Shown piece after piece: positions 32,729 through 41,174 of a stretch of DNA of 64,000 nucleotides (the first letter of the stretch is position 1; every line of letters begins with the position of its first letter). This DNA comes from Marinobacterium halophilum (GTDB lineage Bacteria > Pseudomonadota > Gammaproteobacteria > Pseudomonadales > Balneatricaceae). The notes under the pieces are model-generated. The model made no database searches, was not told the origin of the DNA, and saw only the letters and a program-made list of their open reading frames with translations. The position numbers and the translations under genes were made by a program. The stretch is from assembly GCF_003014615.1 (NCBI RefSeq), contig NZ_PYGI01000003.1, positions 62,001 through 126,000 on the forward strand, in the 5' to 3' direction.

Positions 32729-33570
32729 GGCTTCTCGCCCATGGCCAAACGAGCCGAGATCTCTTCCAGACAGGGAATCACATCGGCGATGCTGTCGATC
32801 ACATAATGCGCACCGCTGCCGGTCATACGCTGGTAGGCGGCTGCACGACGCTGAGCCTGTTCCGCATCACCCAGTGCCTGCCAATCCTCCAGACTCATGC
32901 CCACCTCGTTGCCGCTGACCGCTACACCGATGGTCCACATGCCAGCATTCAAGCCCTCTTCGATACCGGTCAGGGTGTCATCGATTTTGACGCAGGCGCA
33001 AAGGTGCTTCACGCCCAGGTCCATGGCGTTTTTCAGGCTCATGTACGGGTAAGGACGGCCCTTGGGCACTTCAGTGGCGCAGACGTTGCTGTCAGGGGTG
33101 TAGCCCTGCTCGGCCGCTCGCGCCAGCAGGCCTTCGATCATGCTGCCTGCATAGCCGGTATTGGCACCGACACGAATGTCGTTGTCACGCATCCACGCCA
33201 GCGCTTCGGTCAGACCCGGAATCAGCTCACCCGTCTGGGCAATGGCATTGATCTGTAGCGGTACGAAGTCGTCATACATGCGGTCGATATCGGCCAGTGT
33301 TGGCAGTACGCCCTTCTCTTCCAGCCAGGCATCCTGAATGCGCGGATGTGCGCACAGCTGGCGAATGTGTTCACGCTTCTCGGTTCCCATCGGGCCACGG
33401 GCTTCCGCTTCGCTGATCGGTACGCCTTCATCGGCGAACAGGCGCTGGAACGCACGAATCGGGGCCATGGAGCCAAAATCCACGGTGGTGCCCGCCCAAT
33501 CCATGATCACGGCTTCAATGGGGCCGGTGTAGCGGCGTTCGAACTGGTACGTCTGAGCATGTGCAGTCAT
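32725..33570 (-). CDS. phnX: Phosphonoacetaldehyde hydrolase (phosphonatase), copy 2
   Basis: The 281-residue enzyme has the nucleophile Asp24 in [14 protein letters not shown] and the Schiff-base lysine Lys65 in GPMGTEKREHIRQL. Later come VGANTGYAGSMIEGLLARAA and IKIDDT-type VKIDDTLTGIEEGLNAGMWT. The start at 33570 has GGAGAG upstream. It follows phnW by 45 bases, so PhnW makes its substrate directly. It is clearly diverged from copy 1, so the two are old paralogs or were acquired separately rather than by recent duplication. Confidence 0.94.
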   Translation of the reverse strand: MTAHAQTYQFERRYTGPIEAVIMDWAGTTVDFGSMAPIRAFQRLFADEGVPISEAEARGPMGTEKREHIRQLCAHPRIQDAWLEEKGVLPTLADIDRMYDDFVPLQINAIAQTGELIPGLTEALAWMRDNDIRVGANTGYAGSMIEGLLARAAEQGYTPDSNVCATEVPKGRPYPYMSLKNAMDLGVKHLCACVKIDDTLTGIEEGLNAGMWTIGVAVSGNEVGMSLEDWQALGDAEQAQRRAAAYQRMTGSGAHYVIDSIADVIPCLEEISARLAMGEKP

Positions 33571-33615
33571 TGGGTCTCTCCGGTCAATTCAATCACGTCG
33601 GTTACGTTCAAAAGA

Positions 33616-34761
33616 TCAGGCACTGGCGGCCGCGTTCAGGGCATGTGCCGGTGTGCCATCAGGGATATTCATCTCGTTCAGCACAGTGGCTACCGCAGCC
33701 AGTACCGCGTCGATCTGCGGATCATGCAGCTGGCCGATACAGCCCAGACGGAAACTTTCCGCTGCGGTCAGCTTGCCTGGATAGATAATGAAGCCCTGCG
33801 CCTTCATGCGGTCGTAGAAGGTCTGGAAGTCGAAATGTTCATGCCCCGGCGAGAAGAAGGTGATGATGATCGGCGACAGCCATTCATCACTGAGCAGCGT
33901 CTCGAACCCCAGCTGACGCATGCCGGCGACTAGGCGCTGCTGGTTGCGCTGGTAACGGGCGTGACGACCGGCAACTCCGCCCTCCTCCCCATGTTCCTTC
34001 AACGCCTGCAGGAACGCCGCGACCACGTGGGTTGGCGGGGTGTAACGCCACTGGCCGGTTTTGGCCAGATACTGCCACTGATCGAGCAGGTCCATACTCA
34101 ACGAATGCGCATTGCCCTTGGACGCCTCCAGCGCTCTCTGGCGAATCAAGCTGAAGCCAAAACCGGGCACGCCTTCAAAGCACTTGTTGGCCGAAGAGAT
34201 CAGCGCATCGAACTGAACCGTTTTGGCACTGATCGCCACCGCACCGAAGGCGCTCATGGAGTCGATGATCAGGCCCCGTTGGTGACGCGCCACGACCTCG
34301 GCGATCTCTTCAATCGGGTTGAGAATGCCGGAGCTGGTTTCGCAGTGCACCACCGCCACATGGGTAATCGCCGGATCCGCAACCAGAACGGCTTCAACCT
34401 CTTCCGCACGCGGCGGCGCATAGTCGCCCTTGTCCAGCGCCACATAGTCACGGCCCAGATAGTCCATGATCTTGCCCATGCGCTGACCGTAGGCACCATT
34501 CATCAAGACCAGCAGTTTGCCTGCTTTCGGCACCAACGTGGCCAGCGTGGCTTCCACGGCAAAGGTGCCGGAGCCTTGCAACGGTACGCAGACGTGACTG
34601 TCCTCGCCGTCGATCAACGCGATCAAATGGCGGCACAGCTCGGCGGTCTTGGCGCGGAAGTCGCCATCCCAGGAACCCCAGTCCTGCAGCATCGCCTGCT
34701 TGACGCTCAGGGTGGTGGTGATTGGGCCGGGAGTCAGCAGATAGGGCTGTTCTGTGTTCAT
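33616..34761 (-). CDS. phnW: 2-aminoethylphosphonate:pyruvate aminotransferase
   Basis: The 381-residue PLP enzyme converts AEP and pyruvate to phosphonoacetaldehyde and alanine. The family opening [19 protein letters not shown] is followed by [26 protein letters not shown] and the PLP-binding Lys193 in [16 protein letters not shown]. The start at 34761 gives the normal length. A palindrome CTGGTCTATACCAG lies 15 bases upstream of the start codon, suggesting phnW has its own PhnR-controlled promoter within locus B. Confidence 0.95.
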   Translation of the reverse strand: MNTEQPYLLTPGPITTTLSVKQAMLQDWGSWDGDFRAKTAELCRHLIALIDGEDSHVCVPLQGSGTFAVEATLATLVPKAGKLLVLMNGAYGQRMGKIMDYLGRDYVALDKGDYAPPRAEEVEAVLVADPAITHVAVVHCETSSGILNPIEEIAEVVARHQRGLIIDSMSAFGAVAISAKTVQFDALISSANKCFEGVPGFGFSLIRQRALEASKGNAHSLSMDLLDQWQYLAKTGQWRYTPPTHVVAAFLQALKEHGEEGGVAGRHARYQRNQQRLVAGMRQLGFETLLSDEWLSPIIITFFSPGHEHFDFQTFYDRMKAQGFIIYPGKLTAAESFRLGCIGQLHDPQIDAVLAAVATVLNEMNIPDGTPAHALNAAASA

Positions 34762-34776
34762 CTCAGTCTCTCTTAT

Positions 34777-34790
34777 CTGGTCTATACCAG
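34777..34790. promoter_or_regulatory. PhnR-type operator upstream of phnW
   Basis: CTGGTCTATACCAG is an inverted repeat with CTGGT and ACCAG half-sites. It lies 15 bases before the phnW start codon and is one of three copies in locus B. Confidence 0.75.
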
Positions 34791-34815
34791 TGTTTCGGTG
34801 CAAATTTTTTTTCAG

Positions 34816-36510
34816 TTAGCACTGACGCCAGCGCTGGGTGCGTTGCAGAATCTGGTGGCTAATCAGCCAATGCAGTGTTTTCGCTGCCAGTGAGGTCAGC
34901 ATCAGCAACACCGCCATCGCGGCCGCCGGTGCTATATCGCCCGCTTCATCCATATGCAGCACGGCTACTGACGCCAGCGTGGTGTCGGCCGAGTACAGGA
35001 ATACCACCGCCGAGACCGTAGTCATGGCGTTGACGAACAGGTAAACCGAAATATCCAGTACCGACGGCAGTGCCAGCGGCAAGGTGACACGGCGCAAAGT
35101 GGTGTAGAACGGCACTTTCAATGAGGCCGAGACCGCTTCGAATTCACCGTCGATCTGCTTCAGGCTGGTCACGGCGGTCAGGTGACACACGGTGTAGAAA
35201 TGTACCAGCGTGTTGAGGACCAGAATCGCCATGGTGCCGTAGATCGCATTGAACGGGTTTTGCGGGTGGTTGAAAAAGAAGATGTAGGCCAGACCCAGCA
35301 CGATCCCCGGCACCGCCATCGGCAGCATCGCCAGCAGTTGCAGCAGTTTGCGTGCGGTCGGCATCGGTTTGATCTTCTCGCTCATGTACGCCACCAGAAA
35401 GATCACGGCGGTACCAATCACGGCGGTCCAGGCCGACATCTGCAGGGAATTGAAGTAGGACGCCCAGCCACCGCCATCCATCATGTCGAAGCGGTAGTTA
35501 TTAAGCGACAGCTCCATGTTGTAGGGCCAGAAGGTGATGAACGAGGCGTACACTGCCATCCCGACCACCAGCAGCAGGAAGCCGCATACCAGGGTACAGA
35601 ACAGGGCCAGCAGGGCATCACGCAGCGGCGATTTTTGCGGCTGCAACGGGACGGCACGTGACGACAGCTGTGCCGACTGGTGACGCTGTACCCGGCGTTC
35701 GACAATAAAGGAGACCAGTGCCGGCAGCAGCAGGATCACACTGACCACCGCCCCCATCTGGAAGTTTTGCTGCCCCACCACCTGCTTATAGATGTCGGTG
35801 GCCAGCACGTTGTATTGCCCACCAATCACCTTGGCGACGCCGAAATCGGTGATGGTCAGGGTAAAGATCACGAAGATGGTGTTGATCAGACCGTAACGTA
35901 CCGACGGCAGCGTCACGGTGAGGAATACGCGCCAGGGCGGTGTCTTCATCGATTTGGCCGCTTCGTACAGGCGTGCATCACTGTTGCTGAACGCGGTGAT
36001 CAGAATCATCAAGGCGTGCGGAAAGGCCCAGAAACTCAAGCCCATGACGATGCCGACCGGACCGTAGATGCTGTCTACCGGTAGCCAATCCTTGAGGATG
36101 CCCTGGTTGCCGAACAGGTAGATCATGCTCAGCGCCGGCAGCAGTGACGGCGCGAACAGTGGCAACATGGTCAGTATACGGAAGCCTTTTTTACCCACCA
36201 TGCCGCTGCGGGTCAGTGCATAGGCAAACACAAACGCCGTCGAGACCACGATGACCGTGGTCCAGATGGCGATATTGAGCGAGTTGAGGATCGACTGAGT
36301 CAGGGCCGCATTGCTGAAATAGGCCACGAAGTTGCTCAGGCCAATAAACTCGCCCGCCGTATTCTGCAAGCTTTTGACCAGCATCGTGGTCAGCGGCATC
36401 AACAGTGCAATCAGCAGGAACAGCACCCCGGCCGCCACGATCAGGCGCTGCAGCCAGGTTTCGGTATCAAGGCCGCGCTTACGCGCGAATGTCAGGGTCG
36501 CGGACATCAT
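34816..36510 (-). CDS. AEP ABC transporter permease (two permease domains in one chain)
   Basis: The 564-residue protein contains two BPD_transp_1 permease units. The first (residues about 1-270) starts VLFLLIALLMPLTTMLVKSL and carries the EAA loop near RLYEAAKSMKTPPWRVF. The second (residues about 300-560) carries the loop near GEFEAVSASLKVPFYTTLRR. A single double-length permease is the form used by the second AEP transporter type (TIGR03262), as in iron(III) and spermidine relatives. The ATG at 36510 overlaps the stop of the ATPase gene; a second ATG follows at once. It moves AEP across the inner membrane. Confidence 0.9.
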   Translation of the reverse strand: MMSATLTFARKRGLDTETWLQRLIVAAGVLFLLIALLMPLTTMLVKSLQNTAGEFIGLSNFVAYFSNAALTQSILNSLNIAIWTTVIVVSTAFVFAYALTRSGMVGKKGFRILTMLPLFAPSLLPALSMIYLFGNQGILKDWLPVDSIYGPVGIVMGLSFWAFPHALMILITAFSNSDARLYEAAKSMKTPPWRVFLTVTLPSVRYGLINTIFVIFTLTITDFGVAKVIGGQYNVLATDIYKQVVGQQNFQMGAVVSVILLLPALVSFIVERRVQRHQSAQLSSRAVPLQPQKSPLRDALLALFCTLVCGFLLLVVGMAVYASFITFWPYNMELSLNNYRFDMMDGGGWASYFNSLQMSAWTAVIGTAVIFLVAYMSEKIKPMPTARKLLQLLAMLPMAVPGIVLGLAYIFFFNHPQNPFNAIYGTMAILVLNTLVHFYTVCHLTAVTSLKQIDGEFEAVSASLKVPFYTTLRRVTLPLALPSVLDISVYLFVNAMTTVSAVVFLYSADTTLASVAVLHMDEAGDIAPAAAMAVLLMLTSLAAKTLHWLISHQILQRTQRWRQC

Positions 36511-37679
36511 CAGGCTCCTGCTACCTGCATCGCCGCGACGCCCATGCTCATTTCGGCAGGCTGCGCATGGGGCTGATAGCGTTCACCGCCCTGTTGTGCC
36601 TGCGGATAGAACTTGAGTGCCGCCTTGGGAATGCTCAGCCACAACGACTGACCGACACCGGCTTCCAGATTCTGCATCTGCTCCACCGGCAGATCTACCT
36701 GCACCAGCGGCAGCTCGGCATCCAGCGTCATCTCCAGACGGGCAAATGCGCCCATGAAATAGACCTGATCCAGCTGTGCCTGCAGCACCAGATGCTCGTC
36801 ACGATCCAGCCCCCAGGGGCCATCCTGCAACTGTACGCATTCGGGGCGGAAGCCAAGCGTGCCTTCCGCACAGACCGGCAGAATCAGCGGAGTCTGCACT
36901 TCCTTGCGGCCCAGCATCAGGTTGCGATGGTCCAGCACACGGGCGGGCAACAGATTCATGCTGCCGACAAAACGGGCAACGAATTCGGTGGCCGGTTGCT
37001 GGTAGATCTCTTCCGGGGTGCCGATCTGAGCGATACGGCCGTGATCCATCACCACGATACGGTCGGCCATGGTCAGCGCCTCGTCCTGGTCATGGGTCAC
37101 CATGATGGTGGTGATGCCCAGCTTGCGCTGCAGGGCGCAGATTTCATTGCGCAGATGCAGGCGTACGCGGGCGTCCAGTGCCGACAGCGGCTCATCCAGC
37201 AACAGCAGGCCGGGCTCGGTCGCCAGCGCACGGGCCAGGGCGACGCGCTGCTGCTGGCCGCCGGACAGCTGACCGGGGAACTTGTCGCCGATATCCGGCA
37301 GGTGGATCTGATCCAGCAACCCCTGCACGCGCTGCTGACGCTCACGGCGCGGGATTTTCATATTGGCCAGACCGTAAGCGATGTTGTCGTTCACGGTCAG
37401 GTTGGGAAACAGGGCATAGGACTGAAACACGATACCGAAGTCGCGCTGCTGTGGCGGCAACACCGAGACATCTTGCCCTGCCTGCACAATCGCGCCCTCC
37501 TCCTGCTGCTCAAGACCGGCAATGGCGCGCAACAGTGTGGTTTTGCCGCAACCGGACGGACCGAGAAAGCAAACGAATTCACCTTCCTGGATGTCCAGTG
37601 AGATATCGTCCAGCGCGGTAAAGCTGCCGAAGGATTTGCGCAGATGTTCAATCTGCAGATAGGGGGTTGAGGTATTCAT
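36510..37679 (-). CDS. AEP ABC transporter ATPase
   Basis: The 389-residue ATPase starts at 37679 (MNTSTPYLQIEHLRKSFGSF). It has Walker A GPSGCGKTT, Q-loop VFQSYALFPNLTVNDNIAYG, signature LSGGQQQRVALARAL, Walker B LLLLDEPLSALD, H-loop TIMVTHDQDEALTMADRIVV and a C-terminal TOBE-type regulatory domain (from about residue 270, FVGSMNLLPARVL). It belongs to the PotA/FbpC-like group that serves the second AEP transporter type. A terminator-like hairpin lies between it and the binding-protein gene. Confidence 0.9.
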   Translation of the reverse strand: MNTSTPYLQIEHLRKSFGSFTALDDISLDIQEGEFVCFLGPSGCGKTTLLRAIAGLEQQEEGAIVQAGQDVSVLPPQQRDFGIVFQSYALFPNLTVNDNIAYGLANMKIPRRERQQRVQGLLDQIHLPDIGDKFPGQLSGGQQQRVALARALATEPGLLLLDEPLSALDARVRLHLRNEICALQRKLGITTIMVTHDQDEALTMADRIVVMDHGRIAQIGTPEEIYQQPATEFVARFVGSMNLLPARVLDHRNLMLGRKEVQTPLILPVCAEGTLGFRPECVQLQDGPWGLDRDEHLVLQAQLDQVYFMGAFARLEMTLDAELPLVQVDLPVEQMQNLEAGVGQSLWLSIPKAALKFYPQAQQGGERYQPHAQPAEMSMGVAAMQVAGA

Positions 37680-37692
37680 GTTCAGTCTCCGT

Positions 37693-37725
37693 AAAAAACC
37701 CGCGAGGACGGCTGGTGCCATCCTC
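37693..37725 (-). terminator. Terminator-like hairpin between the AEP binding protein and ATPase genes
   Basis: On the minus strand GAGGATGGC pairs with GCCGTCCTC (one G-U pair) around an ACCA loop and is followed by GCGGG and TTTTTT. This is a good rho-independent terminator shape placed inside the operon, so it probably lets only part of the transcripts through, giving excess binding protein. Confidence 0.65.
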
Positions 37726-37744
37726 GTAATCAGACGACCCGCGC

Positions 37745-38767
37745 TTACTTCTTCGCTTCGCTCTTGCCGTCGTAGCGCTGCTGCCATTCCTTGAGGATGC
37801 GCGCACGGTTCACGGCGGCCCATTCAAAGTCATTGTCGATCATGCGTTCGGCGATATCGGTCGGATAATTGGGGACCGGCTTGGCCACTCCCGGCATGGC
37901 AACCACGGCATAGTTGTCGTTGTAGAGTGCGTTGGCTTCACGCGTCACGGCCCAGTCCATCAGTTTCTGTGCTGCTTCCAGCTTGTCGGTACCGTTGACG
38001 ATGGCGGCCGCTTCCATATCCCAGCCCAGCCCTTCAGACGGGAAGCCCAGATCGATCGGCGCACCCTTGTTGATCAGCTTGGCACCTCGATACGCGAAGG
38101 AGATACCGATCGGGGTTTCACCGGAAGCCGCCATCTTGCAGGGCTTGGAGCCGGAGTGGGTGTAACGGTCGATGTTCTGGTGCAGGTCATCCATGAACGC
38201 CCAACCCTGGTCTTCACCGAAGGTCTGCAGCCAGCTGGCTACATCCAGGTAACCGGTGCCGGAAGAGTTCGGGTTCGGCATCACCACATGGCCCTGATAG
38301 ACCGGCTTGGTCAGGTCTTTCCAGCTGGTCGGCATCGGCAGACCATGCTTTTCCGCTTCGATGCGGTTGTAGCAGATAGACGCAACCCAAGCGTCCATGC
38401 CCACCCATGAAGGGGTTTCATCCTTGTCTACGAACTGGCCGCTCAGGGCTTCCACCCCCACCGGCTTGTACGGCTGCAGCATGTCCTGCTTCTTCAGCAC
38501 CAGCAGGCTGGTCGCGGCCACACCCAGAATGGCATCTGCCTGGGGGTTTTCCTTTTCGGCCAGCAGACGCGCGGTGATGATGCCGGTGGAATCACGCACC
38601 CAACGAATTTTTACATCAGGATTAGTACTCTCGAATGCCTTGGCGTAAGACTTGAGCTGGTCGGCTTCCAGTGCGGTATACACCGTCAGTTCAGTGGCGG
38701 CCTGAGCACCACTGGCAGTCAGGGCAACCGCGGCAGCCAACAAGGTCTTCTTCAGAATCGATGTCAT
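37745..38767 (-). CDS. AEP ABC transporter substrate-binding protein
   Basis: The 340-residue protein has a signal peptide (LLAAAVALTASGAQA, cleaved before ATELTVYTAL). The mature chain follows the iron/AEP-binding type-2 fold: LTVYTALEADQLKSYAKAFE, IRWVRDSTGIITARLLAEKE, NPQADAILGVAATSLLVLK, YQGHVVMPNPNSSGTGYLDV and SGETPIGISFAYRGAKLINK. This is the TIGR03261-type binding protein of the second AEP transporter. It lies downstream of the FAD oxidase gene, with an operator copy 48 bases ahead of its start codon. Confidence 0.9.
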   Translation of the reverse strand: MTSILKKTLLAAAVALTASGAQAATELTVYTALEADQLKSYAKAFESTNPDVKIRWVRDSTGIITARLLAEKENPQADAILGVAATSLLVLKKQDMLQPYKPVGVEALSGQFVDKDETPSWVGMDAWVASICYNRIEAEKHGLPMPTSWKDLTKPVYQGHVVMPNPNSSGTGYLDVASWLQTFGEDQGWAFMDDLHQNIDRYTHSGSKPCKMAASGETPIGISFAYRGAKLINKGAPIDLGFPSEGLGWDMEAAAIVNGTDKLEAAQKLMDWAVTREANALYNDNYAVVAMPGVAKPVPNYPTDIAERMIDNDFEWAAVNRARILKEWQQRYDGKSEAKK

Positions 38768-38815
38768 GGTGCGTTCCTCATATCCGGTTAAGCAGGGTTT
38801 AGTGAGTGCTTGCAA

Positions 38816-38829
38816 CTGGTCTATACCAA
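38816..38829. promoter_or_regulatory. PhnR-type operator upstream of the AEP binding-protein gene
   Basis: CTGGTCTATACCAA differs from the other two copies only in the last base. It lies 48 bases before the start codon, in a 115-base gap that must hold the transporter promoter. Confidence 0.72.
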
Positions 38830-38882
38830 CCAATTCTTACAGCACTCTGTTGCAGAACGATGAACGAAAGGTTGCAAGTTGT

Positions 38883-40115
38883 TTAACCGGACCGTTTATT
38901 ACTGCGTGCCAGCGCACAGCGAATGCGAAAGGCCTCACTGAACGGGTCTACCGCGCCAAAACGATCAAGTGCAAAGGGGGCGTGATCACAGAACGGTGTC
39001 TGCTCCAGCGCCTGTTCGGCCAGCAGCCGACCGACACCGCCGGACAGCGCGATGCCACCGCCGGAGCAGCCGCTGGCGACCAGCAGACCGGGGATAGCAG
39101 TCTGGCCCAGCAAAGGCTTGCCGTCGGGGGTATAGCTGGATATCCCACTCAAATAATGCGCAATGCCGAGCTGTTCGATGGCCGGGAAAACCTCGGCCAG
39201 CCCGGCGTAACCGGACTCCAGACATTCCCAGCCATCAGGGTCGCAATTGAACAGATAGCCGTGAATATCGGCGGGCAATGTTGCCGGATCACCGTAGACC
39301 GGCTGCTGGTCTCGCAGGCCGAACAGCAGACCGCCCACTTCAGGACGTGCATAAGCGTTGGCATCCGGCAGGATCACCATGGGCGAATCAACGGGAAACA
39401 GGTCGTGATTGTCAGCGCTGATCCAGTAATGACTGCGCACCGGTGCCATCGCCAGCGACACGCCCTGTTCCGCCAGTAACCGGGTAGACCAGGGACCCGC
39501 ACAACAGATGACCGTGGTCGCCGCCATCACGCCCCTGGATGTCTGAACGCCGGTAATGCGGCCCTGTTCCTGAATCAGTGCCTCAACGCGGCACTGCTGA
39601 ACAATTTCGACACCCAGGCGACGGGCAGCGGTGATATACCCCTGCGCCAGCTGCACCGGGTCCATGTAGCCATCGTCCGCGACAAACAGAGCTTCCGCTG
39701 ATGACGTCGACACCAACCAAGGCGCATGCGCATTGACGGCGCTGGCATCCAGCCATTCCGCCCGCAAACCCAGCGTCTGTGCACTGGCCGCCGTATCGCG
39801 CAAATAGGCCTTGCCTGCCTCACGAGTCGCCAGATGCAGGCTGCCTACCTGCCGTAACGGCAGCGGCTCGTCCAAAACCTGATTCAATTGATCGATGGCG
39901 TGAAAAGTCTCCGCCACCAACGCAGCCATGGCCGGATCGGGCCGGACACGAGTCAACAGGGCTGCGGCCTGACTGGTGGTGGCGGTCGCCAGCATGCCGG
40001 CCTCGACCACACGGATGCGGCTGCCAACCGGTGCCCGCTGGGCCAGCGACCAGGCCGTGGCGGCACCGAGAATGCCGCCGCCAATGATAAGAAAGTCTGT
40101 TGCGGGGTACTGCAT
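38883..40115 (-). CDS. FAD-dependent amine oxidase of phosphonate locus B
   Basis: The 410-residue flavoprotein has the dinucleotide motif FLIIGGGILGAATAWSLAQR and the DAO/glycine-oxidase fold (GLRAEWLDASAVNAHAPWLV, TVICCAGPWSTRLLAEQGVS). It ends with the C-terminal flavin motif SGCSGGGIALSGGVGRLLAE. FAD oxidases of this group recur next to phosphonate genes (PbfC/PbfD, TIGR03364-type); some release AEP from N-methyl-AEP. Here it would supply AEP to PhnW from a substituted aminophosphonate; the exact substrate is inference. The start at 40115 has GGAG upstream, and an operator copy lies 15 bases ahead of it. Confidence 0.85.
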   Translation of the reverse strand: MQYPATDFLIIGGGILGAATAWSLAQRAPVGSRIRVVEAGMLATATTSQAAALLTRVRPDPAMAALVAETFHAIDQLNQVLDEPLPLRQVGSLHLATREAGKAYLRDTAASAQTLGLRAEWLDASAVNAHAPWLVSTSSAEALFVADDGYMDPVQLAQGYITAARRLGVEIVQQCRVEALIQEQGRITGVQTSRGVMAATTVICCAGPWSTRLLAEQGVSLAMAPVRSHYWISADNHDLFPVDSPMVILPDANAYARPEVGGLLFGLRDQQPVYGDPATLPADIHGYLFNCDPDGWECLESGYAGLAEVFPAIEQLGIAHYLSGISSYTPDGKPLLGQTAIPGLLVASGCSGGGIALSGGVGRLLAEQALEQTPFCDHAPFALDRFGAVDPFSEAFRIRCALARSNKRSG

Positions 40116-40130
40116 GTTCCGTGCTCCAAT

Positions 40131-40144
40131 CTGGTATAGACCAG
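40131..40144. promoter_or_regulatory. PhnR-type operator upstream of the FAD oxidase gene
   Basis: CTGGTATAGACCAG is the same inverted repeat as at 34777, read from the other strand. It lies 15 bases before the oxidase start codon, in the 87-base gap after phnR. Confidence 0.75.
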
Positions 40145-40202
40145 ATTATGAAAACCAAACATGACAATGCGGTGACCAAATTATTGCAGCAGGATATTCG
40201 GA

Positions 40203-40925
40203 CTAGTGACGGTCGCCGATCCGCACGGAGATCTTGAGCGCATCATGCAGCCAGTATTCGCGGTCCAGCTCCAGAAATTCGCCACGCTGATCGAAACTCA
40301 GACGCTGAATGTACAGCCCCGCCGTGCCCTGATTCACGCCCAGCGCTTCGGCTTCAAGCCCCTTAAGGGCCAACGGGTAAATTTCAATGTCACGGTGTTC
40401 GGGGCACAGATCGTACTGGTCACGCAGCATCTGCCAGATCGACACGTCGGTGCTTTCACTCAGCAGCCCCGGACAGTGCGCGGGGTTGATGTAGTTGTGC
40501 TCCACCAGCAACCCGCGCTCATCGACATAACGGCGGCGGAACACATGATAGATCGGTGCGCCGATGGCCAGTCCAGTGATCTCACTCAGCCAGGGCGGCG
40601 TCTCCGTCAGCACCTTGGACAGGGTTTCAGTGCGTGGCCGAAAGCCCTGCTCGGTAACATAGCGATTGAAACCCACATCCCGGCTCGGGTCATAGCGCAG
40701 CCGCTCCGGCGTGATATACCAGCCGCGACGGTTGGAGCGGAAAATAAGGCCCTCGGCTTCCAGCTGGGACAGCGCCTGGCGAATGGTCACCCGCGTGGTA
40801 TGAAAACGTTCGGACAATTCACGTTCAGAGGGCAGGCGCTGCTGGCTGCCCAGTTGCTCATCTTCGATCCACGTCCAGAGACGGTCACGAAGCTGGAGAT
40901 AGACGGGGTAATCAATGCGAGACAT
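40203..40925 (-). CDS. phnR: GntR/HutC-family phosphonate regulator PhnR
   Basis: The 240-residue protein has a GntR winged helix (LPSERELSERFHTTRVTIRQ, ALSQLEAEGLIFRSNRRGWY) and a C-terminal UTRA ligand domain (GAPIYHVFRRRYVDERGLLV, YNLINPAHCPG-like INPAHCPGLL, and LYIQRLSFDQRGEFLELDRE). It fits the PhnR group of AEP-locus regulators. It leads locus B on the minus strand and is the likely owner of the three CTGGTNTANACCAG sites. No copy of the site is seen ahead of phnR itself. Confidence 0.87.
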   Translation of the reverse strand: MSRIDYPVYLQLRDRLWTWIEDEQLGSQQRLPSERELSERFHTTRVTIRQALSQLEAEGLIFRSNRRGWYITPERLRYDPSRDVGFNRYVTEQGFRPRTETLSKVLTETPPWLSEITGLAIGAPIYHVFRRRYVDERGLLVEHNYINPAHCPGLLSESTDVSIWQMLRDQYDLCPEHRDIEIYPLALKGLEAEALGVNQGTAGLYIQRLSFDQRGEFLELDREYWLHDALKISVRIGDRH

Positions 40926-41174
40926 CTAATTCACTCTGAAACGGATACAGACGGTCGAGAAGGAATATCAGCAGGGACACTCTGAAACAGGCAATCTGCG
41001 CCCACGAAAGCACGCACATGCACCGACGCAGAGAGGTGAAAAGCCCACCCGCTATCCTAATCCTTCTTGATGACGACATCATGACACTACTCCTGCTTTA
41101 CACCCACCCCGCCACTGCTACAATTGCGGACGGTTATAGCATTGGTAATCCGCCCTCAACTGCAGGATGTGTGA

